Assembly (NCBI GenBank): GCA_008694505.1
Contig: VZDJ01007755.1
Location: forward strand, 650,644-714,643
DNA length: 64,000 nucleotides
Source of the DNA: Cyanoderma ruficeps
Lineage: Eukaryota; Chordata; Aves; Passeriformes; Timaliidae
Direction: 5' to 3'
Shown one piece after another: positions 37,901 through 50,600 of the stretch. Below the pieces are notes generated by a model. That model searched no databases. It worked only from the letters and a program-made list of their open reading frames with translations, and was not told the DNA's origin. The translations under genes and the position numbers were made by a program. Position 1 is the stretch's first letter. The number at the start of each line of letters is the position of its first letter.

Positions 37901-40900
37901 AAATCTATCAGCAATTTTATCTATGTACAAACAGCTCCCAAACAATTTTTTTAAAATCCCTATATCCAGTCAGATTTATATCTTTTGCCTTTAAAATCAT
38001 GTTCTGGTTCAGGGGCTAGGTGAGAGAAATCACAGAAAAAAACCCAGTAGAATCTTACTTTCCCTTTTTTAGAATATATAGAGTCCAGGAGCATAGTTCA
38101 AATGTATGCAGATCTTAAGCTTCTGAAATCTAAAGGGAAACTACTTGCTGAAGGAAGTGGCAGGTGAGTTTTTGAAACGTGCATGTCCATGTGCAGTCTC
38201 AGAACTGATATAAAAATATGAACAGTAAGATTCCTTCTACTAAGTGAGCTAGTTTCTCTTCTCAAAAGATACACAACTCAAAAAGACATTTGCATCTTGA
38301 TGAAGGAGCAGGAAACCAGTCACTGATCTGAAGGCTGTTTGGTAGAGCTTTATCTGTTTCATTTTCAGTGGACCATGTCAAGAATGAGACCAGCCAGATG
38401 CTGGGAACTGTCATCTCTTACCTCTTTATCTATGTAAGGTATTTATCCAACTGTCTTTAATCAAGATTTTTTCTTCTGACACTTTCTTAATGAATGTGCT
38501 TCTTTGCAAACTATTCCAGCTGCTAATACTGTCATTATGTCATTCACTGTACCTAGAGTCAGCTTACTTCCTAATTCAAAGTGAAAGGACTGATACAAAA
38601 TTGATTTTTAAGCCAAATAAATTTACCATCCTATGGTTATGACTAGAAGAAAGAGCAGGAGCACAAGACAGAATTGGGATTGGATGCCATCTCTTCTAGC
38701 ATGCCTTTCTCTCTGTCTCACAGTTGAGACCAACTGTTTCTCTCTTCATTGCCCCTAAACATAATAGTTTCCTCAGGGTACAGACTCCCTGACTTTTTGT
38801 ACAATATAGTTTTCAAAAACTTTGATTCTGCCTAATGGTTAATTCTGGTTAGTTAGTGGTTAGTTTTGCTGTTGAAGATAAACTGGCAAGTTTTCCATCT
38901 TCTTCACAACATCAGGAGTGCTGGTTTTAATACCAGAAGGAACTTAAACTCCAAATCAGCCCCTCCTCTTCCCCCACCCCTTCCAATAAAGGAGGGATGA
39001 AAAGGAGTGACTATGGGTTGAGATAAGTGTTTACTTATTATAGACATGAAGCAACGGAATAAGAGCAGGGAAGAAGAGTCAGAGTGTTAGAGACTGTGGA
39101 AAAGGTACTTTGTGGCCACTCAGTAGCAAGATGGTAGCCTAGCTCTGGACATCCTCAGATATTAGTAGTGTTTCATTAGTGGAATTTTGGCCTTCCCCAT
39201 GTATGCTCTGTCTTCTTACCTACCATCTTTCACAGACCACAGCCATGGTGGCATGGCATGGCAGGAAAGGGAAAAAATGCAGTGCTGTTCCCACCACACA
39301 CTGTTGGGCAGAGCTAAACCAACTTCTACTGGAGTCACTGGCAGGCTTTGCTACCTGGGATAGTGCCAGATCAGATCTATGGAGCTGAGCTTAATTGTAA
39401 GCCATTTAATTTAAAGGATGGGATAGAACAAGAAAGAACACCTCTGGTTATTAAAGCATCTGCACTAACAGAAAAAAAACTCAGCTGGTGCTATAAATCA
39501 AGCAGCAAATAATGATAATTTGTGTTTTAACTGCAAGAAAACCAAAATCATCCTGTTGCAATAGTTGTTTTAAGAATAGCACCAGTAGCACTTGCACTTA
39601 GATTTTCTGACGGCACATTCTTTTCTATATAAACTCTCTTCATGTATCTGCAGCTTTCATAAACCCAAGTGTCAAGAGTAGCAGTGGAACAAGCCTCAGT
39701 GCTTTCATTGTACAGCTTATGGGTAGGTAGAGACAGACAGAACTATTTTCTTTGGGTTTATCGGACCATGCTTTCATTTGGCATCATTTACAGAAACAGT
39801 TCTCAAAGTGTTGCTCGCAGAACACTCACTGGTGGTCCATGAAGAATTAGCTCATCGCATAACACACATTTTGCTGCCTTTCTTTTCCTTCCTTCTCCTT
39901 TCTAAAACGACAGCTAAAGCTGGATTCAGTGCTTTGCTAGCACTCCTTCTCAGGGCAAGAAAATGCTGCATTACTTGCTGGAATGTTACAGGTTTCTGAA
40001 TGCATTGGTTTAAAGAAGTTTATCAGTCCTACCACTGGCATCTCCTGAAAGCTAACAGCTGGCCCTCCTTAGCTATCTGGCAAGCACCTGGTACACAGCA
40101 AAAGAAATTATAATACTTGTGTTCTTTTTTTAAAACATGACAAGGAGGCAATAGAAAAACAAATCACAGTAATGCGCAATTATTCCAGCTTTGGTTTGTG
40201 CACAGTCAGCATGCTGAGATATTCCAAGCCAAGAGGATTTTTTCCTTGCTCTTAAAGAAAGATTTATTCATAAGGGTGAAGAGGGCAAATTCCCAACATT
40301 TCAGCCCTCAGCTGGCTTTTGTCAAGGGTTTCTTATGCACACACATGGTGAAGCTTGGCTAAGGTGCAGGGGAAAAAAGTTATGAAGTAAATTCTATGGA
40401 TTAATGTATACTCTTTGTAGTAATGTTAAGGTTTGCCAAACTTTTCATGGATGAGGAATGTGAAAGCTTAGGAATAAATGCAGATCTGAATATACTTTTA
40501 CAGGCACAGATAACTAGCATAGTCTTTGTTTTTCTACCATGACTTTACCATTGTATTATCTTACTTTGCCATTAATTCCACTACATAAAGTCAGTAACCC
40601 TTTCAACTGCACAGCTGGAATAAAAGTAGCAAGATCTGGCCTTCTGTCACCCTAGCACTACAGAGCTCTCATCCCTCCCTCTTCCACCCTGTCTGTAGGT
40701 TAAGATCCATGATTATCTGATGAGGCTCTCCTTCACTTTAAATTTAGAAAACATCCAAGGGAGCACACTCATGATTTTTAAAACTCATTCATATTTATGT
40801 CTACTTCCTTTTTTTAATTTTTCTGCATGAAATATTTTTTATGCATGAAATAACACACACTTCAGAGTTGGCTTCTACCTAGCTACTCTGGGGACTTGCC

Positions 40901-42602
40901 CAACCTATGCAAGGTTTTGAGATGAAGTGATACCCTACTCTCAAGTAAAAGGTTTAGTATTCCATAGCAGGTGGTGGATTCCAGTCTGTGTTTCTTAAAA
41001 TGGTGCATTTTACATTCTGTCCTTAAAAATAAATCCATAATGTTAGACATTTTGCATTGCACAGTGTTAGACATTTTGCATGCCAAAATCACCATCTACA
41101 GCAGCCACAGTCCTGAGAGCAGGGGCTGAGGTTTGTAACTCTTCTAGTTAGGTATCCAAACCACTACTTTTGTTTTCCCTTGAGCCTCCTACATGACTCT
41201 TGAACACCTGACTGGGCGGCTGTAGATCCTTGCCAATGGTTTTTGACAATGTTCTTCTACACTTATAGAAAGCTCTATTTGCACTTATAGAAAGCAACAC
41301 AAAGTGTGATAAAGGGCTTGAATCCTCTCTGGACAAGAATGAAAATAACTTTGAGACACCTACTTCTCCTAAAAGTTATCTAAAAAATAATATACAGTAT
41401 GTAAAAAACCTAAACATTTATATAAGCAGCATTTTCTGCCAAAACTTTAGCCTCTTCTCTTCTTCCTAGACAGCAAAAGGAACAAACTCCATGCTCTTCC
41501 AAGCCCTCTGTTTCTTCCTAGGAAGAAGGCTCTAACCCTCAATACTTGGGATGTCAAAATTCAGTTTTCCTTTTACCATTGAAAACAGATGAGCATCCTC
41601 TGCTTCTATGCAATGTCATCTATATGAGGACACACTTGGTAGAAAGAAAGAATTATCAGTCACTTTCTTAGATGTAGATACTTATATTCTGTCTAAGTAG
41701 CTCTTTAAATAAACAATTTACTTTCTGGAACTTTGCCTTTTTTACCCAGCTGTTGTACCACGTGGTGCATGGACGATTGTTTCAGTACCTCTCACTCTTT
41801 GTGAGGAAGTATGAGATTTTTATTAATATAACTGAGAGAAATTTTGAATATATATTTATATAAACAGCATTCTGAACTACTAGTTAAAACTAATTTAATA
41901 CATGTTGTCTTGAAAGCACATAATTTATATGAAAATAAAGAAGAAAACATACTGCAGTTTTGAGAACTGGTATTTACTAATTGACAAACTCCAAAGACTG
42001 TTTTAACATTGAAAAGGACATACCATAACACTGGTTAAAGCAGATGAAAATATTTTAAAGTCATAGTTAAAATGAATTTGGAGAAAATCTGTTGAATAAA
42101 TACAATACAATACAATTGTAGGAATTTAGAGTAGAATCTAATTTCTAATGTCACTGGGCTTACAGTAAATAAACAGCATTTTTTACCTCTAAGAAAATAA
42201 GGGCCCTTAAAGAAGTTAATTTTTTACCCAAATCAGACATTATATTTATATCATTCTTTTCAGTTTAAGGACTTTTATTGGTTCTGTTTCTTCTGTAAAT
42301 GCAGCTGTCAGATATAAAAGTATTTACACTTAAAGTGAATTCCACAGTATGGCATCTTCAATGCACAAAACCAGCATGTGCTAAACAGAAATTTTCAAAG
42401 ACTCTAAGTTAAAATTACCTTTTCCATTTGCACAGTTTCATTCAACCGGGATTTTACTCCTTCTGATGAATTTTTTCCTTTTTCTAACCCTGGCCTCTTT
42501 GTTATATGCTCATGCACCTTTTTGAGAAGAGGATAAAGCTTGTAGGTATTTTTAAAGTTCCTTCACTTGCTGAGGGAAAGCAGTACTTCTTATAATGGTT
42601 TG
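34904..42602. other. Long stretch without gene or clear transposon
   Basis: I find no exon or RNA gene and no interspersed repeat that I recognise. Short local duplications occur near 41042-41080 (GTTAGACATTTTGCAT twice) and 41253-41294 (CACTTATAGAAAGC twice). Runs of A occur near 37060 and elsewhere. Confidence 0.5.
41042..41080 (+). repeat. Short direct duplication
   Basis: GTTAGACATTTTGCAT is present twice, about 22 bp apart from start to start, with TGCACAGT between the copies. This is a small slippage-type duplication in non-coding DNA. Confidence 0.8.
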
Positions 42603-42950
42603 TGTGCTGGTTTTGGCTGGGATAGAGTTAATTACTTCATAGTATGGGGGTATTTGGTTTTGTATTTGTGCTGGAAATAGTGCTGATCATGTATGGTTGT
42701 TTTTATTATTGATCAGCATAAGGCCTTTCTCTGCTTCTCACCCCACCGCTCCAGCGAGCAGCTGGGGGTGCATGAGGAGCTGGAAGGGAGCACAGCTGGG
42801 AGCTGACTATAACTGACCAAAAGGGATATTCTATACTGTTTGGTGTTGTGCTGAGCATTTATAGCTGGCAGAAGAAGGAGGAACTGGGAGTGATGGTGTT
42901 TGCCTTCCCAAGTCACTGTTATGCAAAATGGAGCTCTGATTTCCTGGATG
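42603..42950 (+). mobile_element. 5' part of an avian endogenous-retrovirus LTR, truncated
   Basis: The sequence starts TGTGCTGGTTTTGGCTGGGA and continues TAGAGTTAATTACTTCATAG, GTATTTGTGCTGGAAATAG, a CTTCTCACCCCACCGCTCCAG stretch, ACTGACCAAAAGGGATATTC and CTTCCCAAGTCACTGTTATG. I recognise this as the first two thirds of a common avian LTR. The rest (AT-rich region, polyadenylation signal and terminal CA) is absent: the sequence passes directly into a CR1 tail at about 42946-42954. It therefore cannot be a complete solo LTR. Family assignment is from memory. Confidence 0.85.
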
Positions 42951-43111
42951 GCTGTGGAGTCTCCCTCACCGGAGATATTCAAGAACCACCTGGACACAAT
43001 ATTGCGCCCTGTGCTCTGGGATGATTGTGCTGGAGCAGGGAGGTCAGACCAGATGGCCCAGTGTGGTCCCTTCCAACCCTGCCTATCCTGTCACTCTTGA
43101 CTTCAAAAGAT
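42951..43111 (+). mobile_element. CR1 3'-end fragment joined to a truncated LTR
   Basis: The fragment begins GCTGTGGAGTCTCCCTCACC, follows GATATTCAAGAACCACCTGG and ends GATGGCCCAGTGTGGTCCCT and TCCAACCC, as in avian CR1. A final TTGACTTCAAAAGAT (43097-43111) is shared exactly with the copy that ends at 34888. The junction on the left falls in GGATGGCTG, which fits both the LTR and CR1, so the two were joined at short shared sequence. Confidence 0.88.
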
Positions 43112-46100
43112 CGATGCTTGAGTTTGATAGATACAAATCTGCATAGCAGTACATGCATCTAAATGGCATTATTTCAGAGGAGAGCTCCTTACAAGGTACC
43201 ACTACATGGGCCTCTGTGAAAAAGTTATTAGCATCCATAGATACTAGGATACTAGCTTAGGAGAAGAAAAAGAAAAAAAAATCAGATAACATGATCTTCT
43301 GCAAGAAGCAGGGAGAAAGTTATGCAATAATATCAGCAATGTTCAATAATATCAGCATCCACAGGGCATGAGTAACAAGTTGTAAAGATCACACAAAAGA
43401 GAGACGATGTTTGAGGGCAAATTGGTAACCCAGTTGTGAGAGTGGGCAATCATCGGCCTCAAAAGCTGTACTGGCCACCATAAACCTCTGGAAAACACCT
43501 GAAGAAGAGAGTGGCATAAAGATAAAAAGAAATTAAAATATGTTTTATGGAGGAATAAAAAGCTGAAAAGAGCCAAAGTTGAAAATTTATGTATATATCA
43601 ATGACTGCAGACCATAGTTAAAACATTTTTTTGTCATGGAAAGATAAGAAATGGATAGAAATAGAAGGAAAGATAATTTTAAAAATTTAACTTCCTTTTT
43701 TCTGAAACATTCCTCATATTTTTCTCAGAAGATCTGCAAGTAATAGAAGATGAGTGAAGACAATTCAGGTTGAGTTTTTCCCACAAAAAGTAGACTAATT
43801 ACATAGATATAAATGATGGCAACTATAGGAATTTCAGTGAAAGCTGAGTAAAGTGTGTCTTTTTTTATTTTTCATTAGAAGTATGTCACCCCATTGGTCT
43901 TATGAAGAAACTTCATGCTTTAAAAAGAAAAGAAGCTGAGCTTTGACACTTTCAAAGAGGGGAGGATCTTTCACTGATGTGCATTCTCCAGTCAGGCTGT
44001 TCCAGCAATAAAGCAGATGCTTCCCACCAATGACTCCTGCGTTGCCATAGGAATTAAATTTAGACCTTTAGCTAGAGCTTTGTCATACAGACAACAAGGC
44101 TACTCCGGTGTGATGGTTTCATGACATGGCTTGTGGAAGGCAGTGAAACAGACTGCAGATGGAAATGTCACAATGTCATCATGAAGTCCAGCTGTGGGGG
44201 CCATGTAGACTTGTTTAGCAAGGCAATAAAGGTATTCTAGGACTGTCAAAGACATCTTCTGTTCCTGAGCCACTCCTGGAGCATTCCTTGCCCTCAGCTC
44301 ACTGATCTATGCTCCTTCCCAGGCATTAGATTTTGTTATACACATGTAGGTGACTACACTGGGGTTAGAATAATGGATAAAACAGATACACTCACTTAAA
44401 ATCAGTGTGCTTATTTTTGCTTTTGGACATACCCAAAATAATCAAACAGATATGTAGAAGAGGAATATTTTCCACTACCTGTGAGGGGAAAAATCCTTCA
44501 GGAGATGGCTAATGACAAACACTTTTCCATGTCTGATATATCAGCAGGATTCTGGCATTGCCCATAGGAAAAAACCCCACATGTCTGTGCACATTCAACA
44601 CACCCATAGGAAGACACTGTTTTTTCTCAGACTGCCATCTCAGTTATGTTTGGCACATATGTTTTTCATTGGAAAATAGAAAATGTTGGTGGTATACAGC
44701 ACACTAAAATGTACATTTTCTACTGGGAGGAGAATGAGATGAGAATGACTACAAAATCTTGCAGCTATGAGAAAATCTGGAGATTTTGGATAAAGCTAAA
44801 AAAGTAAATCCACTTATGTGTAATAAAAATAGCAAACATGGGGAGAAGTTTAAGTGGCAACATCTACAGGTAGATCACCGTAAATATGAAGAATTTATCA
44901 ACACATCTGATCCTGCCAGCAAGGAGGAAATACAGAGACTCTTTGGAGAATGATGCAGAAAAAATGGGGCCAGAATAAAATCCAACTGAAAGCAGCCAGC
45001 CAAGGGTCCTAGAGTACCTAAACAGATGTGGAAATATTAAAAGTTTACAGAACACAGAATGTTACTTATACACATACATTAGCACATGCTCCTCTGTGTT
45101 CTGTTCTATGCTCTAGTACAACAGTATGATCAAGCATAGACTCAGCTGCCATGGCTGCTAATGAAAGTGAATTTCAATACATTCACTTAAAGAGGACACT
45201 TCGGATGTTACCTGGGTGAAAAAATCTCCCGTCATTATTCAAGGTCCTTGTTGGCTGAAAATACCATCACCTCAGTGTTGCCAGTGTCTACAAAATGCTG
45301 TAAAACAGCACTCCAAGGCTGTAGCTGCAGATGTATGGACTGCAAATCGGCCAAAACCTCAGAGAGTTTTGGGCTTACAGACATATTTTCAAACTTTTTT
45401 GACAAAAAAGTGCAGTGGAGCAAGTCCAGTGCTAGATTTCACAGACAAAATCAAATAAACCTGTTCTGCCTCAGATGAAAAGAGGATTCAAAATGATGGA
45501 GTTAGAGCTCAGGATGAAATCCCACAGAAAATAAAAAAAGCCATAAGCACTGCCAAGTTGAGAAAACACATTCTCAATTGTTATTATCTGTTAAGAATTC
45601 TTTATATTGTTTTCCAGTACATGTTTTCATGATGTTTCTGTAAAGGCCTATCATATGCGTGGGGAATGCAACTATTACAATGGTCCCCCAGTGAAACACA
45701 AGGCAATATGTTAAAGGCACAGAAAAAATTCATCTAGATGAAGAAATAATTTTCAGGTTATTGTTACCAATACAAGAAAAAAAAAAACTAACAGGAAAAA
45801 AAGCACCAAATTATAATAAATTAACATCTCTGATGTCAAATTTCACCGGGGATTTGGAGAACTAGAGATTAAGGCAAAACTTGTTTTAAATGGGCTCTCA
45901 GGCACTGCATGATTGCACAAGAAGGAAGTTGTCTGCCTCTCTCCTAGGCTGTAAATTGCTATGATGCTACACTGACTATCTGTAGATATACGTGGCTATT
46001 ACCCTGTGGACACATAGTTTGTTGGCATGGTAGACACTTTTTCAAAAAAATAAGGAAAACACAATTTCCTAGTTTGCATGAGAGGTTCTCAGCCTGGCCA

Positions 46101-47679
46101 TAACCATTGTTCAATGACATAAAGGGGCACCAAACCATGACACCACAATGAAATGTGGACTTGATGCCTCCTGGCATCAAGAGTGATGTAATTTTTCCTG
46201 CTGTAATCACAGCTTAGAGCACCTCATGACATCTGAACTGTGGATTCCACAACTGCTTTAAAACTCTCACAATTTATCTTCATCTATTCTCCATATTGGT
46301 GTTTAAGCTACATACACATCAGCTTCTCCATGTTTTGGTTCCTTTTGGAGAAAAAACAAGGTGTGAAAGCCAGATGGAAAACATGGTTAGAAAACTGGAA
46401 GACTGCGACATGGCACTAGGTGGAAATCTTCAGTTATCAGTTCTGTTTCATTCTCTGCTCCAGATAAAAGGACAACACAGAGAAAATGAAAAATACTCTA
46501 CATGACTGATGTGTCTCAGTATTGTCTTTCCAGTAACTGCAGACTAATCCATAGATCGTGAGAAAGAAGGGAGAGAAGCAAGATAGAAAGAAACAAGTCT
46601 GTTGAGAAATAAGAAATTGGGCAAAATCACATTCTTTTGGTCATGGTCCAAACAATACTAGGCTCACATGAGGGAGAGACTAGCAACAACACTGAATATT
46701 GTTGCTCAGATACTGACATTTGACATAATCCCATTACAATTGCCCAGAGACTGCAGGCAGCTTGTGCTGTATTTATTCAGTTGTTCATAATATTAATCCC
46801 AAATTTCTTTAAACTTCTACATCAGAAACAGGTGTGATGAAAATCACAAAATGTCATTACATAAAAAAATAGTATACTAGGGAAAATGCCTGGTGGCATT
46901 CTGAAAGAATCCGCTCTTCTATTCTTTCCTATAATCTGTAAAATTGAGTCCTCCTAGGTGAATGTCTCAATGATACGTAAAATAACTTAGTGTCACACTG
47001 AATTTTAAGTAAAAGTGGTTTTTTTGTGTCCAGCTTGTGATGGATGAACCAAAGACTACCAAGGATTTACACACTGAGTTTGAATAGCTTTTGTGATGCT
47101 AAGTCTGAGCATTTTAAAAATGCCTTTTCTTCCTCCCTCTGTTCTCCCTTGTCCTCATAACATGGGTTCCTTTTTATTTAAAAAATTTCTGGATTTCGCT
47201 TTCAAATGTAGCTTTTACAGCTTTGGTACAACCTTGGGAGGAAGAATAATCATTCAGGAACAAAGAACTACTCTTTTTCTGACTGTAGCATGGTTCCTTC
47301 CATGGAAAAAAACTTGGCCAATTGACCATCATTCCTCTGCGATTTTCTGTGGACATCTCCTTTGGTCACAGTTCATATTTTTCTTCTTGGCCAGAGGCAC
47401 ATAAGAAAACATACCCTGAACACTAATTCTGACGGAGAGTTCCTTCTCTCAACACCAAAAGACAGGATCCTATCCATATTGCTGGATACATCAAGACAGA
47501 TTTCCAGTGCATAATGGAGCTCTGGTGTAAAGCATATGCACTTATATATTCAAACTGAATTAAAATTCAGTTTAGGTCTGTCTTTTACTGTCTCCCTGAA
47601 AACTTGTCTTCTTCAGGGTCCCAATGGAAAAAAGAAACAACAAAAGATGTCTCAAAAGAACAGAAATTGTAAATATTGA
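43112..47679. other. Unique DNA, no gene seen
   Basis: Intergenic DNA downstream of PI15 (the gene runs leftwards). No exon is recognised. In other vertebrates CRISPLD1, a close relative of PI15, lies downstream of it; I searched by eye for its CAP and LCCL motifs here and further left and found none. Confidence 0.5.
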
Positions 47680-50600
47680 TAATTTCACTTATTTATTGAA
47701 ATGCATAGATGTTACAAAATAGATCAAAATGATGTACAGATTCATACCATTGGAAGTTGAAACAGGGATACAAATTTATATCTCAGGTATAACATATATA
47801 TATAGCATCATATGACAACACAAAAGAAATGATACATTGGTAAGTTCATTGCAACACGTGCTAAACAAGCTTTCTTCTCCAAAAAACCAGATACAACCCC
47901 ACCCACACAATTACCAAAAAACCTAAACAAGAAAAATGAAAATATGTAATGAGAGGAGGGGAAGACCATTTCACTCTATAAACACTGAATATTTTTTTTA
48001 CATGGGTTCAGATAAAAAAGCATAGAAATATACTTATTTTCCAATCCCCAACATCTTTAAGTCTCAGAAAAATCTTTCCTTGTTGCATATGGAAAAAAGC
48101 ATCTGTAGATGGTCTGCTTCTTAAATGAACCCTGCCTTTAAGCACCATTTCAATTACATTAGAGTGCCCTACATGAAACAAAGCTGTTTAACTCCTAAGA
48201 GCTATTGATTGCAATATTACCATTCACTCTTTAAGGAAGAATTTTATTATTTTAAATGTCACATCTAAGATACTTCCTGACTTACAGGAAGGTCTACTGA
48301 AGCTGTAGTGAGTTAGCAGCATGATGAACAGCCAGTGATTTGGATGACAATTGCTGTTGTGAGCTAAACATATAACCTGAGACACATTCCCTCTCTTTCC
48401 TGCTGGCCAAAATAACCTTAAGTACAATTTATATGCAATTTCAGTATGAGGGATTTTAAAGAATTTACAGTCTTATTACCCAGTGATAAGATACCAAAAT
48501 CTTCTTCCACTTTGAATTTTGTCTTTTGGCAGAAGGAGATAATGAATTGTAACCATTTCAGTCTGGATTTTTCACAGATCACACTCGGGGGAACTCTGCA
48601 GAATGTGGATAACAATCAAAACTTTCTGCCTGTTCCCCTAACTTATGTGAACTTAAAAATGCATCGCCTTGTAATTATTTTCTGACAGAAAATAATTCTA
48701 CCCTGAGGGAAATTTGGAAAATGAAGGCTAAGCAGAAAGAAAGTACTGAAATTACCAATAGTAATCAATTTTGCTTATCATTTCTTGAATTAACCATATA
48801 GGCTGTTGCCCATCTGTTGAATTAATCAAATGAGTAATTGCTATTTTTTCCTAATTTTTTCAACGATTTTCTATTGAAAGAAACCAGTTTGAGAAAGTTA
48901 TTGCTATTTCAGGCTTCTATTGATAGAATTTCAATATTCTTCTTGCAAATTTAAACAAGAAGGTTTGTGCACTTTGAGACCACCAGACCAATTAAGTATG
49001 CTCTGAGAACTAGAGCAGACAAATTTTCATTTCTGCATCTCATTCTAGAACAGGAAAGCAAGAGTTTTGTCTTGAAAACTTAGCAATAATGGGCAGATTG
49101 CAACAGTAATTTGGTCCTTTAAAATTTTATTAGGGATCATCATAATTTAATATCTGAGTAACGAGGCTTCCCACACCCTGTTTTTTAAGAACTATATCTG
49201 ACTTAACACTTCTAAAAATTCTTCTGACATCTGAATAACTCTGTTTTACCTCATACTCATAAAACTCAGCACGTTAGGCAGTCACCAGCTAATAAAACTG
49301 CAATTGAGTTCTGTACTTACAAATCATGTAAAACTAAGCAATGGAAGAGTTGTGCACTGCACCTCTTCTCAAAGGAAACAGACAAAGTCACGTGGTTCTA
49401 AAATCAAGGCCAAAAACTTTAGATTTGCCTTTGTTTTCAAAAAATCCTAAAACTTCTTGGATTCCTCTGTAATGAGTACTGGCATTCTCAACCACAAGAG
49501 GGCCTCCATATATCTACCTACCCATCCACCTACCTACAGATACAGATATGGATATAGACACAGATACATTTCTTTCCCTGCAATCCCAGTGCTTTTTCTC
49601 TGAGAGGATTCCTCTTTCAAAGCCCCAGGGTATCTCCCACTGTTAATATGGGATGGCATATGAAGTCTAATTTTGCTGTTCACAAAGCTCTCATGGAATC
49701 CAATTTTTCATTCCTGCAGAAGTTAAATTAAAACTCCTCCAGTTTTCACTGAGGCTTGATCAAACTCACCTCAAATTCAGAGGGAAAGAAACGGATCTCA
49801 AAGAATAGATGCCAAGGATAAGTGTGCAAGGTCAAGCCCAGATTTTCTGAAGTAATTTATTTTTCAGAGAGATGATCTGGAATTACTAAAACTTGCTCAG
49901 CATCAATCTGAATTCATGACTCTCAGAGGTCTTACTCTCCCCATAATTTGTTCCACAGACCCTTGCCTGTTGGGATGAGGGGAAGGTGCTGTTTGTTTTG
50001 GTTTTGAACTGGAATACATTTTCCTCTCTAATGCACATAAAACTCTTATTAGAGCCTGAAACAACTACGAAAAGGAACTCTGAAAGCAAATCTGACCTAG
50101 TGGTAAGTTATATGTTTAGCTGAAAAAGATCTGACAAACACTGGAGTGTACATGGTAATATTTTCACAAAAAATAATCTGTAACTTCAGCACCAGAACAC
50201 AGAGGTTAGCACCAAAAGGTATCAACTGCTACCCATCACCTTAGATGTTTAAATGAGGCAAAAAGTCACAAGCAGATATTATTATAAACAGCTGCACTCA
50301 ATAATTAATTATAACAAATTTAATATCATTTTTACTCTTATGCCTCTCACAGTATTTTGACCCAAAATAATTTTTGCCTTATTTTAGCTTGTGCATACTT
50401 TTACAGTTTTATATTTAGAACAGAAGTCTGAGTTAATTTCTCTGTCTTTAAAGACACACCCATCTGCTGAGAAGAAATTAGTACTTCAAGGCCATCAGAA
50501 TAGCAACTAGAGGTAGTTTGCCTCAGCATGGCCTTGAACTCATCAAGCTCAGCATGTATTAGAGCTGCCAAAGACATCTGAAGTCTTCTGCACTATTTCA

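Noticed and set aside
1..47679. Possible CRISPLD1 exons downstream of PI15
   Set aside because: CRISPLD1 is the expected neighbour in other vertebrates. I looked for its CAP signatures and LCCL motifs on the minus strand and found none, so it probably lies beyond the left edge.
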